Shown: piece after piece, positions 10,684 through 23,186 of the stretch
How the letters are laid out: every line of letters starts with the position of its first letter
Numbering within the stretch: the first letter of the stretch is position 1
Assembly: GCA_025266875.1 (NCBI GenBank)
Contig: JALLLT010000057.1
Location: 177,978 to 241,977, forward strand
Direction of reading: 5' to 3'
DNA from: Fennellomyces sp. T-0311
Lineage: Eukaryota > Mucoromycota > Mucoromycetes > Mucorales > Lichtheimiaceae
DNA length: 64,000 bases
Program-made: the position numbers and the translations under genes
The notes under the pieces: generated by a model
The model's database searches: none
Seen by the model: the letters and a program-made list of their open reading frames with translations, nothing else
Told to the model about the DNA's origin: nothing

Positions 10684-12859
10684 AAAGCTTTTGGTGTAAC
10701 CTACAGAAAGTTCCTTTTTGAACACAACAGCATAACGTTCATAAAGCGGAAGTTTAGGTTACATTGCGTATATGAGGAACACGCACACGTTATACATAAT
10801 CGAACCCAACTCTATATGCCGTTCTTTATATCTCAATAAACACTCTATAGGATAAATGGATCAGTGCACTCACGCTTGAACGTATGCAAAACTTATTAAC
10901 TTGGATATTAAAAGTGCAGCCATACATTCCACGTTTCTATAATGAATGCAGGGTTCTGGATGCCCACCCCCAAGGTTAACGCTGCAGAACTAGCGGTATG
11001 GTGTGATGTGGATTACAAAATACACTTTTTTTAATACTTGGTCCTAGGTTATACCTTCAAACCTTAATGAGTACCGGAATGAATTACTATAGACGGGTTA
11101 TCTCAAAGTTCACGACACGCCATCTTGCGTGCTGCTGTTTCAAGTATTGTAAACAAAGCGATCCCGTACATGATTAAGCAGAGTACATGCACAGTAGTAC
11201 ACATCCGTCCCCGAGAGTTTCTCCTCGTACCTTGGTCGGAACCAGCAATGGCGAGCCTCGAGGATAACCTTAGCATAATAAAAGAAAAAAGTATCAAGGT
11301 CCCATTTGATCTCGTATTCATGTATCACGCCAAACCAAGAAAGAGCCACCAATCATTTGAAAAATCCCAATACTGGGATATTTAGTGCCGTGTGGAGACT
11401 TCAGTTAACTTGATATTCTATTTGGATTAGTGAGTTTATTTGGTTCCTGCATGGAAGTGGTTAGTGTTGCAAAACCAAAACTTTGTGTATATGCACACGA
11501 TCGTCTGGAAAATCGAAGCTCATCTGGGCCTTTACCAAAAATGGTCAGACTCCATCCGATTTTACCATGTACAAGTTGTCAACAAACAATACATATGATA
11601 ATCTTTTTTCGAAAAAAAGAAAATGTGGGAAATGAATGAGGCATTATGCCCTTTGTTCATCACCAATATTGAAATAATTGAACGTGCATTTGCCACAAAA
11701 TTCTTGTATTACTTTGCATGCCCCGAGTCCTTCACATTACATATGGGTACACCGACGAAAACCACTGACCATGCCCGGTCTCTTACGCACAGTTGCTATG
11801 TACATAGTAAATACTGAAGCCCAATTATCGCTACAACGCCCAAGGTTTTTGATGGTAACAACATTTATGATTTGGACCATCAGTAGTAATTAGAAAGAAT
11901 ATATTCCTCTGATGTGACAACCATAAAAAACATATCGTGTGCGATTAATTAATTCGATCAGGCAAATTGCTTCGCCTTCATTTAACTTTTTTTTTCTTTG
12001 GAAGCATCCAGTATTGTAATTCGTGTACTTGTCAGACTTTGTAAGTAAAAGCATGCAACACTCACTGATCCTGCAAAACGACATATGATCACATGATCAT
12101 ACACCTTATTTGGCATGGACACTTTCATATGAGTCTTTGAAACAGTAGCAGCAATGATTCATTCATGGTTCTTAATGAAATATCTCAGGATTATCACGTA
12201 TGTAAACTTATCATATAATATTACTGGTGCCGTAGTTTGCTTCTGCGAATGTACTTGGCATGCAAATCAACAGAAAATCTCACTGTTCGGAATCCATCCA
12301 TTGTAGAGGCTACAACTTTAAACGTTTTACTGCCCATTGTGTATCCACTGAAGTTCAACTCGTAAACATAACATCATCTGCTGGGAATTATAAAACAACT
12401 TCCTGCCAAATCCGATCGGAATACGTTGTTGCTACGTAGCAGTACTTTCTGAACCGCCCATTTTTCCTTGTGATAATATAGGTATATTTGGTCTATCATT
12501 GATCATCATTCGATACGTATTACTTGCTGGCCGGAATCGTAAACGCCAATAACTTTCCTAGAAGACTAAATTTTCTGCAAGGTTGTGTAATGGCAAACGG
12601 ACGTTGCACTCGGAAAATTTCGGTGAACCACTCCGCATTGTCGGTATCCAAAATTCACTAATTGAGCAATGATCCGACCAGTGGTCCATTTCATCACAAG
12701 GATCAAAGCCATGAAAATTAACCATCTGGAACAGCATGCCTTGAAATACCTTCCACTGTACCTAGTTACTGTATCCAGCACAGGCACGCAACATGCAACT
12801 TTAATAAAATTGAAATTCATAATATTTCAATTTTTTTTCCGTTACTAAACCGAGACTAG
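10684..12859. other. Intergenic, AT-rich, 2.2 kb
   Basis: This stretch separates the 3' ends of the Rab gene (plus) and the LRR gene (minus). An AATAAA polyadenylation-like hexamer (within CTCAATAAACAC) lies at 10835-10840 downstream of the Rab gene. Small open frames at 11103-12084 and 12566-12820 have no motif and look incid­ental. No repeat was recognised. Confidence 0.35.
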
Positions 12860-13771
12860 CTATCTTTCCACACGTTTGGCATGGACATTAAACATCGCAT
12901 TTCCATCTAAAATGGCTATCTCCAATAGCCAATCTGCAAACCCTGTATAGAATATGTTGGACCCGGGAACTTGCTGCTCTGCCACTCTGACGATCTGATC
13001 GAAAACGCGCCGTTCGTTTGCATCATCTTGAACCACCAAAGCTTCAATCTTAACGTCCACCAAATTTGGAGCATTGAGAAACAAATGCTGTAAGCCGCCT
13101 TTGTGCGCATACACAGCAGTATCAAGTCGGAGTGCTTGATCAAATGTTACGTAAAGCTTTCTTAGCAATGGTAAATTGGACAAGGCAACAAGCACCTCAG
13201 AACTTAGTGAAAATACATTGATTAACGTCAATTCTTCAAGTCTTGATGTACCGAGAATTGTAATGAATATCACAAGATATTCATTGTTATGAGTGAAAAT
13301 GGGGAGTTGTATATTGAGATCTTTCAGTGTTGATATGGCGCTAACAATCGGCAACACTTCCACTCCCATATCCTCAATGCGTACCAGTTGCAAAACTTCC
13401 AAACCCGATTGACCAATCAATTGTCTTAAAAAAGATGCAACAGCAGTGCCTGCTTCTTGACAACAACTATTGTCCCAAGTAATAGAGTCTAGCTTAAGAA
13501 TTGTCAGCTGTTGGGGAGGGTGGAACGTCTGGGAAAGTTTACACGGTAGAGTAAGCTCTTCCAGATATAGTGCTTCCAATGCTGGAAATCGTTCAAGAGT
13601 GAGTGAAAAGTCAAATTCAACGTCACGGAAATTGATATAGCAAAGATGAAGGGATACAACAGACTTCATGGAATGAAGTGACGAGAGAGTAGATGGGTTC
13701 AAGGTCAAATGCGAGAATGAGTCTACAAGTTTTGAAAAGGAATCATCGTGGGCGTTATTGGTCGCAGTCAT
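12860..13771 (-). CDS. Leucine-rich repeat protein, intronless
   Basis: A single frame of 303 residues starts at the ATG at 13771. From about residue 30 to 240 it has irregular leucine-rich repeats: VVSLHLCYINF, FPALEALYLEELTL, LTILKLDSITW, LEVLQLVRIEDM, LKDLNIQLPIF, LEELTLINVFSL, LLRKLYVTF. The LRR region resembles the C-terminal half of Mucoromycota F-box/LRR adaptors, but no F-box or TPR is visible. It may be a truncated family member or a stand-alone LRR protein. The C-terminus is mixed alpha/beta with no membrane segment or signal peptide. It stands alone; the nearest neighbours are more than 1 kb away. The function is protein binding by inference only. Confidence 0.7.
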   Translation of the reverse strand: MTATNNAHDDSFSKLVDSFSHLTLNPSTLSSLHSMKSVVSLHLCYINFRDVEFDFSLTLERFPALEALYLEELTLPCKLSQTFHPPQQLTILKLDSITWDNSCCQEAGTAVASFLRQLIGQSGLEVLQLVRIEDMGVEVLPIVSAISTLKDLNIQLPIFTHNNEYLVIFITILGTSRLEELTLINVFSLSSEVLVALSNLPLLRKLYVTFDQALRLDTAVYAHKGGLQHLFLNAPNLVDVKIEALVVQDDANERRVFDQIVRVAEQQVPGSNIFYTGFADWLLEIAILDGNAMFNVHAKRVER

Positions 13772-15071
13772 AGTTTTTTTTTGTGAATAAGTACAAGACG
13801 TACAAATAGAGATTTCTTTGACAGTAAAGCCAATTTATATCATAACAGGACACCTGTCGTCAAAGAATTATAGGCACGTGACTGATGGAAAGATAAAGAT
13901 GCCGCTTACATAACACATCAATTGCTCTAGTCTCTAAAAAATACATATAGTTTATCCATATATACATCTTCCAACTAGTTGATACTTCCTGGTTCGTACT
14001 ATAGGCAATCGGAAGCAAAAGGTTCTATTACAGGTGCTGCTAGATCTACTCTGTCATTTTAAGGCGGTAACAGTACCTAGATTCTTCGAGTGATTGACAT
14101 CCTAATGTGCATATAACATTAGACACCGGACTGTCAGCGGACAAAAAGAACCTATGCGATTGAGAGCGTCTAAGCATCTATCACCACCAACTATGAACCA
14201 TAGCATCGAGTGGGCATACATATTATGCTGCTGCTTTTTTTTGGTCAACTATTAAGCTGCTATTCAGCACAATATCCAGGTAAACATTTCTATAAATGTA
14301 AGAGCAATAGCGATAAATAACAATGAAATACCACTATGCTTGATATATTTTAGCTACGCAAGTTCACTATGGCTGAGTGACATATATTTTGCTAAGAGCA
14401 GTGAATCGTTAGTGTTTACAGTGTCTCATAATCGATAAATAGCTTTGACAAAACCGCCTTACAAGAACAGTCCTCGATCTGGATAATTTTCAACAAAGAA
14501 GCCCGGAATCTGTGCGGGATGAGATTTTGGACATGAGAGTGGCTTCTCCATGATTCTGGTGCAACGTAGCAGCTGTAGCTATGAATAATAATGTCAAGTA
14601 TGAGTAGTGCATGAACTGTGTGACGTGTACCCCCCAGACTTCAATGGTTTTCAAGCAGTTTTCTGATCTGAAAAAATCTCATTTTCTTTACAAATTACCA
14701 TTTTTTTGTGTGCATAAAAAACCGTAATGCCCGAAGTCCAAAAAAAAAGTTCTCCTTTACTTTCAATTACCCTTAACATCACAAAAAAGAATTTTTCGTA
14801 AATTGCCAGAACCAGCCTGATAAGGTGACAGCCGGTGAGATTGTTCTTCCGACAACCCCCTATCCTTTCTGGCCCGATCATGCGGGGATTGCCAGAACAG
14901 ATTCATAAGCTACCATTTCCAGCCATTTACGATTCAGGGGAGCCGTTTACGCCGTTTACACCGTTTACGCCGTTCCAATTCTTTTTTCACCTGTTGATAC
15001 CATACACCAACGTTTGCTTCATGATTTTAAATTTTTTTATTGCAAAGCGACTTTCAAGCTGTACTATGTTC
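13772..15071. other. Intergenic before the Plavaka element
   Basis: This 1.3-kb stretch is AT-rich and without a recognised gene. The left end of the Plavaka transposon should lie here, between its minus-strand partner gene and the LRR gene. No convincing terminal inverted repeat could be paired by eye with the sequence right of 20465. Confidence 0.35.
14943..14974. repeat. Short tandem repeat of a CCGTTTACR unit
   Basis: The unit CCGTTTAC plus one variable base is repeated about 3.5 times in direct orientation (CCGTTTACG, CCGTTTACA, CCGTTTACG, CCGTT). Subterminal repeats of this kind are common transposase-binding sites in CACTA-like elements. That role is only a guess from its position near the end of the Plavaka unit. 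Confidence 0.5.
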
Positions 15072-16500
15072 CTAATCTTCACTATCGTCGGGTGTGTTCA
15101 CCAATTCATCCTCCTCGAGATCATCGTCGGGCATAATGTTGGTAACATCAGCAGTCGTCCAGGTGCTCCCAGTGGCTTCTTGAGAAAGGCGATCAACCTC
15201 AGATTGCTGGACTTTCAGTACTTTGAACCAGTCCACTTGCTTGGATTGAGGCCCGCTCATGAAATCATCGTACATCGGTTTCCAAGGGGAGTCTTCGGAG
15301 AAATGCACTTTGCTTAATTTTTTGACAGTACGATGTCCGTATTTTTTAGCCATCACAAAGTAAGCCTACCAGCTTGGTAAGCAAATATTCTGTTCCGTTT
15401 CTGAATACAAGTACTTACTATGACATATGTAAGAATTACCAATGGCTTTGACACTTCATCGTTTGAAGTAAGTCTTGCAGCACCACCGCCTTGGTAAAAC
15501 GCCTTGTGTATGAAATAAGCGAGGCACTTATTTTCAAGAAGTCCTTTCGAACTATCAAAATCGGGACGCGAAAATCTATACGTATTTGTATAAAGTTCTG
15601 TAAGGATAACGTTGGATAATAGTGGTGTAATTTTACCTGGAGCCATTCAAGAGCCACCGATATTGTCCTTCGCCTTTCTTCTGTAGTGATTGGTTTCTTG
15701 GGAGAATGCCAGCATCTTTAAACTTGTACTTGTTCACTTCAGTCACAAGCGTCTTGACCAAGCCAGAGCGACTATCCGAAATGGCTTTTCGGAACTTCTG
15801 AGGTGATTAGCGTCCAATTATCATTAATAAATAATGAGCGTACTTACGATAGATCTGAGTTCAGCTGAAGCATACGATCGTTCTGAGCTCTCAATTGCTT
15901 CATCATTATAATAAAGGTCACCAGCGATTACAGCAGGGATACGCGTAGACTCTTCGCTTGTGGGAAAGCTGTTCACCAAGTAGCCGTAGGCCTTACACTG
16001 AAACTTATACTCCTTTACGTCAATATCCTTAGCCGTCAACGTGATTCTATATTACGATCGTTAGAAACTCTCTACGCGTAGAAACTATACATTTACCGCT
16101 GCAAGTTTCGTGTTTTGACTTCGCGCGTCTCCTTTTTCAATCTAGGTTATGAGGCAGTGTTAGGACTGCAAATGCACTGCAAAACAATACTTACTCTGGT
16201 TGTTCCTCATTGGTACTGCTACTGGACGCAGTCGCTTTTGCTTTATTTTTTCCCTTACGTGTATCCTCAGAGTCTTCAATGCTGCAACGCAATTAACAGA
16301 AAAAGCAATTAGTAATTTATGAATGTTTTGTTTCATTATTACCGTGCTGACGAAGCAGGCTCGAGACTTGATTTTGACCTGGAAGATCGGTGGCGCTTGA
16401 CATGCCTCTTCTCCCCGTTACTTTCTGAATCTTTAAGTGGATCCTCAAACTCCTGATCAGAAGCTAGAGGTCGCCTTAATGTTGAAACTTTTTTAGTCAT
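15072..16500 (-). CDS. Plavaka-associated accessory protein, multi-exon, one junction unresolved
   Basis: From the ATG at 16500, exons read in order are about 16500-16347, 16281-16200, 16048-15845, 15798-15616, 15600-15419 and 15368-15072. They begin MTKKVSTLRRPLASDQEF with a Lys/Arg/Ser-rich nuclear-type region. The middle contains KEYKFQCKAYGYLVNSF, AISDSRSGLVKTLV and GEGQYRWLLNG. Then come SRPDFDSSKGLLENKCLAYF and HKAFYQGGGAARL, and the C-terminus is acidic (DDDLEEDELVNTPDDSED). No known domain was recognised. The block FSRPDFDSSKGLLENK looks conserved, and a DNA-binding or accessory role in transposition is inferred from the head-to-head arrangement. The junction between the fourth and fifth exons (15600-15640) does not keep frame with the obvious GT-AG pair. 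Either an unusual splice site is used or the gene has a one-base frameshift. Confidence 0.5.
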
Positions 16501-16658
16501 GGCGCTTGGTTGTAGCAAGAGGTATTATGCTGCTGCGCGTTTTGTGTCCTGTTACTGCTTTTGCCTTTTATGCAACTTGCACGCATAAAAAGTCAAAGTC
16601 AAAACTATACAATCACCGCTGCCCTCACAGATCTGCTTTACCCACACTTTGATTAGCC
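16501..16658. promoter_or_regulatory. Bidirectional promoter of the Plavaka gene pair
   Basis: Only 158 bp separate the two start codons, so both genes must be driven from here. It contains a pyrimidine-rich core and several AT-rich steps. No single TATA box could be assigned. Confidence 0.45.
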
Positions 16659-19600
16659 ATGGAGACTTGTACATTGTGTAGCAAGAAATTCAAAAGCACT
16701 AAAGCACTTGAGGCACACTACAATTCCTCTGTTCATAAAGGGATCGATATCCCGGTTACCAAGGAAATCTCGCAATCGAAATCTCGATCGTGGAAAAAGC
16801 AACGATTGAGCAAAGATCAGGGAGCTAGATCTCATCAACGTGACTCAACAAACGACACAGAATGTATTCAAGACGATTTTGAACCTGACTACGGGCCCGA
16901 TTCTGGAAGTAATAACACTCAAGAGTCTTTGCAAGATCGCCATGTACGGCATAGAATGATCAAAAGTGAGTATATACATTTACGGAGAAAAGCAGAAGTT
17001 TCATTCAATATAGCATCCGTGGTTGAGTTTAAGCAATCAAAATCAAAACGGGAAGTCAAGCCAGTAGGCACAATGAACAAGCTCGAGGAAATGATGGCGC
17101 GGTTCGCTTTTGATGTGGGATTATCTAGTCATTTTTACGATTCGTAAAGTGGTTATTCCATACAGTGTTATTAGACATTGCGTTTTAAATGATTCTTGTC
17201 GCAGCTTTGTAGATGTCGTTAGCTTTGCTCTGGAGGCTGACAAGGATGCTTTCTCCATTTCAACGGCTACCTTGACCAAACTGAAGTCAACATTGAAACA
17301 CGACGCTGGCGAACACTCGCTGCTGGTAAATACACCGTAGACATTATCTTTAACAACAGTATCAAACTGAACCTTTGCAGGACTTCCAAACTATTGATCT
17401 TAACCTCGATGATATCAAGGATTTCCCTAAAGGCCATGAGAAGGAGTTGTTGATAGCTGTCGGTGGAAGGCTACAATTTGTCTATCGCGATATACACGAC
17501 TTATGCCAACATTTATTTGGACACCCTGCATTCCTTGACACCATGATTTTAAATCCAAGTATATATAAGCGCAACGGTGAAAGGTGCTATATTGACTTGG
17601 ATTCCGGAACCCAGTGGGAGACGCTACAAGTAAGCTGCATATAATTATAATAATTAGTCGCAGTAGACTGATACTAATCTGTCGGTTCTAGCAAAAGCAC
17701 CCAGACAACGTAATTTTGAATATTATGCTTGCATCCGACCAGACTACAGTCACTGGAAATATGCGCAACAATGCCTGGCCATTATATTTGAAATTGGGTA
17801 ATAATTGATAACGTACGGGTCTATATAGGAAATAACATTGATTGATATTACTCTGCTGCATAGGAAATATACCTGCTGAGGTTCGTGAAAATGCTGCATA
17901 TATGGCAAGCCGTGTGCTGGCGTTCTTCCCAACAATCGAATGGCAAACGTCAAAAACAAGTCCAGATTGGTTCACCAAGGCAAAGTACTCCATTATCCAT
18001 CACTGTCTATCCCTTGTACTAAAACCTTTCAAAAGCGACGACGGGAGGTATGTGCTCTGTTATTTCCTGTAAATGGGTTACTTTACTTTGGAACTATATT
18101 TACTAACTCACGTCACGCAGTCCCGTCGCATATAAGATGAAAGACCCCAGTGGGGTTACTCGTGAATGTATACCAGCATTGTCATGTTATATTGCAGACC
18201 TACCAGAACAGTGACTATCCTGTTTTAAGCAAGCTACTGGTGTCGAAGACTAATAACTACACATTTTGTACCTGTATAGACGATTATTGGCAGCGATCAA
18301 AAGTGGAAATACAACATACTCCTGTCCTCGGTGTACATCAAAAACGTGTCATTTCCATTTACCGTATGATTTTGCTTTTGAAAGCAACAACTGTTACGGT
18401 TACCATACAGAGAGTGAAGATAACAGTGATGACGACCAGAGTACCGATCGAGACAACGACGACGACGATCCGAGTGATGATCAAGATAGTAGACAAGTAG
18501 ATAACAACGACTCCGGACAAACATTCGATAGCGACGACGATTTTACCTCTGGTGCTGGTCGGACCAATAGATTCATGAAGCGTATATATCAAAAGGGTCG
18601 TAAATTTATAAAAGCAAACAAAAAAACACGGACGCGTGCATACGAAACAAAAAAGTCGTTTTATGTGATCAAGGTAATATCTCGGTAACCTAGGTTTCAT
18701 TCGTTATTGCTATATTTTCATACACAATCAATTCACAGAATGCCTTCTGGGATGTCCCGTACTTCAGCATATACAGAGCTTTAACAGTTGACGATTTACA
18801 TCAGCTTGGAGGAGTGTATAAGCACTTGTTGACATGCATTGAAGCAATGCTTGTATCTAATGGGGATACACAAACACTGTCCCAAATAACAAAAAGGTAT
18901 TTGTTACGAAGCAAGGACTATAAATGGAATGGAATAAAGGACTAACCACTAAAGTGTACAATAGAGCTCAAATGATACCTGCGTTTTCTGGATTACGGCC
19001 GTTCAAATCTGGGTACCTCTTCAGTGCCTTGAAAAACCCAACTTATACAGAACTTAAAAGCCATATGTCGGTGAGTTGCTGTCATATACATGATTATTTA
19101 CATTTCCTTATATACGACTCTATGAATAGATCTTGATGTTGTGCGTTCACGATTTGCTTCCGCTACAAGCTGTACTCTGCATGCGTCATTTCATCGACTT
19201 CTACCATCAAGCTGTCGCTAAGGAACATTCTGATACCTCACTGCGTGAAATGGAAAATTCGCTATTGTTATTCAATCAACATAGCGCTGTTTTCGCACAA
19301 TGGTCGCCGGTAAGTTGTTTATGGGAAGATTCGGTTGAAAGCAATACTTGGTGCTAATATAATCCAACGGTACTAGAGTAACCTAGCATTTCCAAAGAAC
19401 CACGCCTTGTTTAAGTATAGTCACGACATCAAAAGACTAGGTCGAATCCACGGTTACAGCACAACTCACAGCGAGTGTCAACACAAACGTGATGCCAAAA
19501 GACCCGCACAAAGGACCAACCATGTACGAGACGCTTTTACGTTACAAATAGGTGAGCATATAATGTATCGTGATATGCTATACGACCAATATGAATACAA

Positions 19601-20465
19601 AAAAGGTTCCACCGTGCATAATGGACCTTGTGACAACATATATGAAGCATCAGCGCAATATCCAGCTCGTAAATATGTCCTTTCGTCACTTGCCAAGAAG
19701 AGTTCGCATGATGGCGTTACATTCATCGAATTAGAGGAGTCACGGCCGTACCTCAAGGGACTATTTCGCTTGACCAAAAGTTATCTCAGCCTTAAGCTGT
19801 TTGGGAACAAAAAACAAAAATTCAGAGATATGCCATCACCAGAGAACTTAAAGGTAAGGATGCGTATAAAAATTCAGTGAGAATTGGTCGATGAACATTT
19901 TTCTGTATTTCTATATCTATAGCTAAAGGCTTATCAGCGACTGAAAGTCATCGACTACGATGATGATTGTGATGAATTTCGAGAATACATTCATGCACAT
20001 CCCAAGCTTCATGGCCAAACACGTTTCGATTACGCTGAACTACAAGATGGCAGTATCATACAGGCTCTTCTATTTTTCAAAATATCGATACGACCACAAA
20101 AGGTTACAAAAAAACGAAAAGGTCGTACTGAGTTGGATGCAACAAAGGGGGATCCTATCATTGAAGAGCTGTGCTTTGTCCGTGTTTATGAAAACCTCGA
20201 CATTGAGCATGCCAGCGGATTCCAAGTCATCAAGCCTGTAATCGATAAGAATAAGGATATTTTAAAGGTCATATCAGTTAACGAAATTCAGCGTCCAGTA
20301 CACGTGGCCCCGGATTTTTCCACTGGACTGAATGGTGTTGAAGAAAAGGAAGGAGTTTATGACCATTATCTCGTAAATCACGACGTCAATGCCATTCACT
20401 GGTCGTTTGGTGCAACTGTACAACTCCCCACAATACCCGTTGAAAACCACATAATTTGGGAATGA
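16659..20465 (+). CDS. Plavaka-type transposase, 12 exons, 1030 aa, apparently intact
   Basis: Exons: 16659-17143, 17205-17325, 17381-17629, 17692-17797, 17864-18047, 18121-18210, 18280-18673, 18739-18896, 18965-19070, 19130-19309, 19377-19853, 19923-20465. Every junction is GT-AG and in phase. An N-terminal C2H2 finger is seen (CTLCSKKF, then H and H spaced as C-x2-C-x12-H-x5-H). The catalytic core follows the fungal Plavaka layout: MLASDQTTV (first Asp near residue 300), CYIADLPEQ followed by LLAAIKSG, a CPRC zinc pair, ALTVDDLHQL (second Asp near 561), IPAFSGLRPFKSG and HGYSTTHSECQHK (Glu near 724). An acidic Asp/Ser/Asn-rich stretch lies in exon 7. The C-terminus has the usual YDHYLVNHDVNAIHW region. 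It cuts and pastes its own element by DDE chemistry. The unbroken frame suggests recent activity. Confidence 0.85.
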
Positions 20466-22440
20466 CTTGTAAATAAAAGAGCCGGGTGCCTGGTAAATAA
20501 TACATTTGAATGATTAATCGGAAAGGCTTTATAAAGTATGTTCTGCGTAGAAGAAACGAAAATACGCCGTATCTGTTCGGATACAGAATACGTAACAAGC
20601 AGAACGACAGGAAACGGGCTGAGGAAGTTGCCATAGTAACTGATACGGCATTATCAGGCAATAAATGGTACGCTGGCCCCAACTGGTAACTATGTAACCA
20701 TTTCAATCCCCGACCGGATTTTCTTATTTTGTGATGAAATTGGAGAACCAGTGGCTTCTCTCTCTGTTTTTTAATGAATATTGGACTCTTATAGATTACG
20801 TCCATCTCTTACACCCACGTAGTATACCCATTACCAATACCTTTGTAAATATCCTCTCTTATTTTTTATCTTGTGCATATTCCTACAAGAACGGAGTCCT
20901 TCGCGCTCACCGGCAGTCGCTTACGATAGTATATCTTCTCTTTGCATTCCCTGGTCATCATAATTGAATTGCTTTTGCTACAGACTATTTTTGTTTGCCT
21001 CATGCTACAGCAGCAGTATCGGAGAAGATGATATCACTTTACCATAGGATACGGCTGCAGTAAGTAACACTGTCTTGGGTCACCAGTTTTTGATAGCTGA
21101 TGTACTTTTATTGTTGGTTAGTTTTGTGTTTCTGTGCCGCAATTTACCACAGAATATGATGCTATATGTATCGTAGAATACGGTGGTAGGTATATATTGT
21201 TGTTGGAGTACGTATCCAGCATTCGAAAATTAATATATCTTTGCTGATAGCTAGCTATGTCCATCTATGAAGGACGCAGCTCCACCGCGAAAAACGGTGG
21301 TGTTCTATTGGAGAACCTGATAGCTGCCCTTGCAGGTAGCAAGTACCACTGGCCCTATGTCTAGGATCAGCGTCGGCAATGCATGCACTGGACCCGTGCG
21401 TCATTGCGAACCCTCCTCTTCAACTGGATCTCTAGGCATTCCGCTTAGTGCGAAAGCCGAACTTCTATTGCTGAAGACTCGAGGTAAGAGGGACGAGGAG
21501 AGTATGACATGATTTGCAGTAAGTCTTCCGACGGCTGCGACCTGTAGGGATTAATATGCTGCCCTGGAATCCGGCTTGAGTACGCGAACAAGTACAACGT
21601 CGTAACAATGCTCGGCGAACCTTGCTACAATGATCAAATGTACGTATTTGATGAACCAGCAAGCATACAGCAGTGAAGTAAAAACTGATAGATACGAGTG
21701 CTTCTGTAGAATCACTAAATCTAGTCGTTGTACCAAGCATATCGGAAAGCGCAGATGCAGCCAAAAAAGAAAGGCAAAAACAAAAAGTGAACTACAGTTA
21801 CGAATCCAAATTCAAAAGCTCAGCCAATCTCAAGGCAAATCCTATGATAAATTCAGTAAGTCCAAAGCCAGTCCAAACTTCACAGTTTCTCATCTGGATA
21901 TATTCATTCAAAACAACAAACGTTTCCGCCAATAAGAAAAGAAATCGCTGCATCCTATACTCATATCTATCTGGGTCATTACTAATGCTTAGTGTCTTCA
22001 CCATCATATATATCAATTAGTAAGCACATTGTTACTATTAAATACGTAACATTGGCAAATGATTTCTTTCTTGACGCGAATCGGCAAAGTTTGGTGCTGG
22101 ATATAGCTTCAGCTGCACTCTCTTATCTTATATAAGCCATATATATTCTATTTGATATGCGAATTATGACTCAAAAGTAAAATATGCTGCGCATAATGGA
22201 GCATGGGCGTTATAGATAATATGCTTTTGTGTTCCCTAATATCGGTGAATACGACTATCGCTAGCCCATACAATAATACGTTATGTATTTTGATAAAGGT
22301 TTATGCCAATTGAATAGCACTTGATACAAATCACTCTCCAGTCCCTTATTTATGAATGCAATTGTTTATTTTTAATAGATATTTTTGCAGCTTTTGGAAT
22401 TTTTTTCACCTCTACGCCACACAGCAAGTTGCTCCATATA
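20466..22440. other. Intergenic between the Plavaka element and the MITE
   Basis: A polyadenylation-like AATAAA lies at 20472-20477, directly after the transposase stop. The rest is 1.9 kb without a recognised gene. Small open frames at 20386-20967 and 21465-22016 lack motifs. The right end of the Plavaka element should lie here but was not identified. Confidence 0.35.
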
Positions 22441-23034
22441 GAGATTAAAGCGTATTTATTATTATAATTCGTGAGTATGGCACTCGAGGGCGACATCCTT
22501 TAGGCAATTCGCCGGCCATAATGAGTGCAGAGGGAATTGAAAAGTGGGTATAGGTGGTGGGACATACAGGAAAACCCTTACTGGGAAGAAAAATCTGATG
22601 TGAGAACTGTGAGCGCGGGAGGTATCAGGTATGGCAATAATATAAGATTCTAGCTACGCGACGAAGTAAAGAAAAAGAAAAGAAAGGGAGGTAGTGATAG
22701 CGGCAATTGTGTGCGTATCCATGGTAGTGGGAATACTAGCCAGTGGTATCGAAATTGCTGTTGGTATCGTCAAAGAATCCATCCAAGATCACCTGTGGAT
22801 CTGCTCCATATACAGTATTTCCAAAAAGTAATGTTGCTACCGAAAGAAACCAATGTCGCCAAGCCCAATTTTTATAATATAAAATATACAACGGCTTTCA
22901 TTTTTGGAATGACATTGATTTCTCTGGGTGGCGACATTACTTCTTGGAAATACTGTATGTCAGGCTATTGCCTAAAGGATGTTGCCTTCGAGTGCCATAC
23001 CCACAAATTATAATAATAAATACGCTTTAATCTG
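22441..23034. mobile_element. MITE-like inverted-repeat element with TA flanks (594 bp)
   Basis: Outer arms of about 66 bp (22441-22506 and the complement of 22969-23034) match except for a handful of substitutions. They start with AGATTAAAGCGTATTTATTA. TA dinucleotides flank both ends (22439-22440 and 23035-23036), as for Tc1/mariner-type insertions. Inside, 22809-22856 is the inverted partner of about 22911-22958, around a 54-bp loop. The left arm therefore carries an extra segment of about 300 bp (22507-22808) with no counterpart on the right. No transposase is encoded. The element ends about 150 bp before the P450 start codon, so it forms part of that promoter. Confidence 0.8.
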
Positions 23035-23186
23035 TATGTCGGGCTACGGCGTGCAGTTCGGGACGGATTATCTATAGACCGAGTGAGGTAGTATCAGGTT
23101 ATTTTCGGGGGCTTGGCGTGTCTTTATATATATGTACTCCCACAGAAGTAAATGTGGAGGAGTTTATCCTTTCTCTCAATTTTACC

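Larger units (their letters stand above)
15072..20465. mobile_element. Plavaka-type (CACTA/KDZ-related) DNA transposon, coding part
   Basis: The coding core consists of a plus-strand transposase (16659-20465) and a divergent minus-strand partner gene (15072-16500). They share a 158-bp promoter region. Gene content and the transposase motifs place it with fungal Plavaka elements. The true ends are outside these coordinates and were not found, so no target-site duplication can be given. Confidence 0.7.

Noticed and set aside
18197..18230. A 19-nt intron or frameshift after the Plavaka LPEQ motif
   Set aside because: A normal 69-nt intron (18211-18279) with good borders joins LPEQ to LLAAIKSG in phase, so no defect is needed.
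13772..22440. Terminal inverted repeats of the Plavaka element
   Set aside because: Several short words were compared on both sides but none paired convincingly; no ends are claimed.
23118..23186. Upstream extension of the P450 frame
   Set aside because: It begins with GTG, not ATG; the ATG at 23187 gives a normal membrane-anchored P450 N-terminus.
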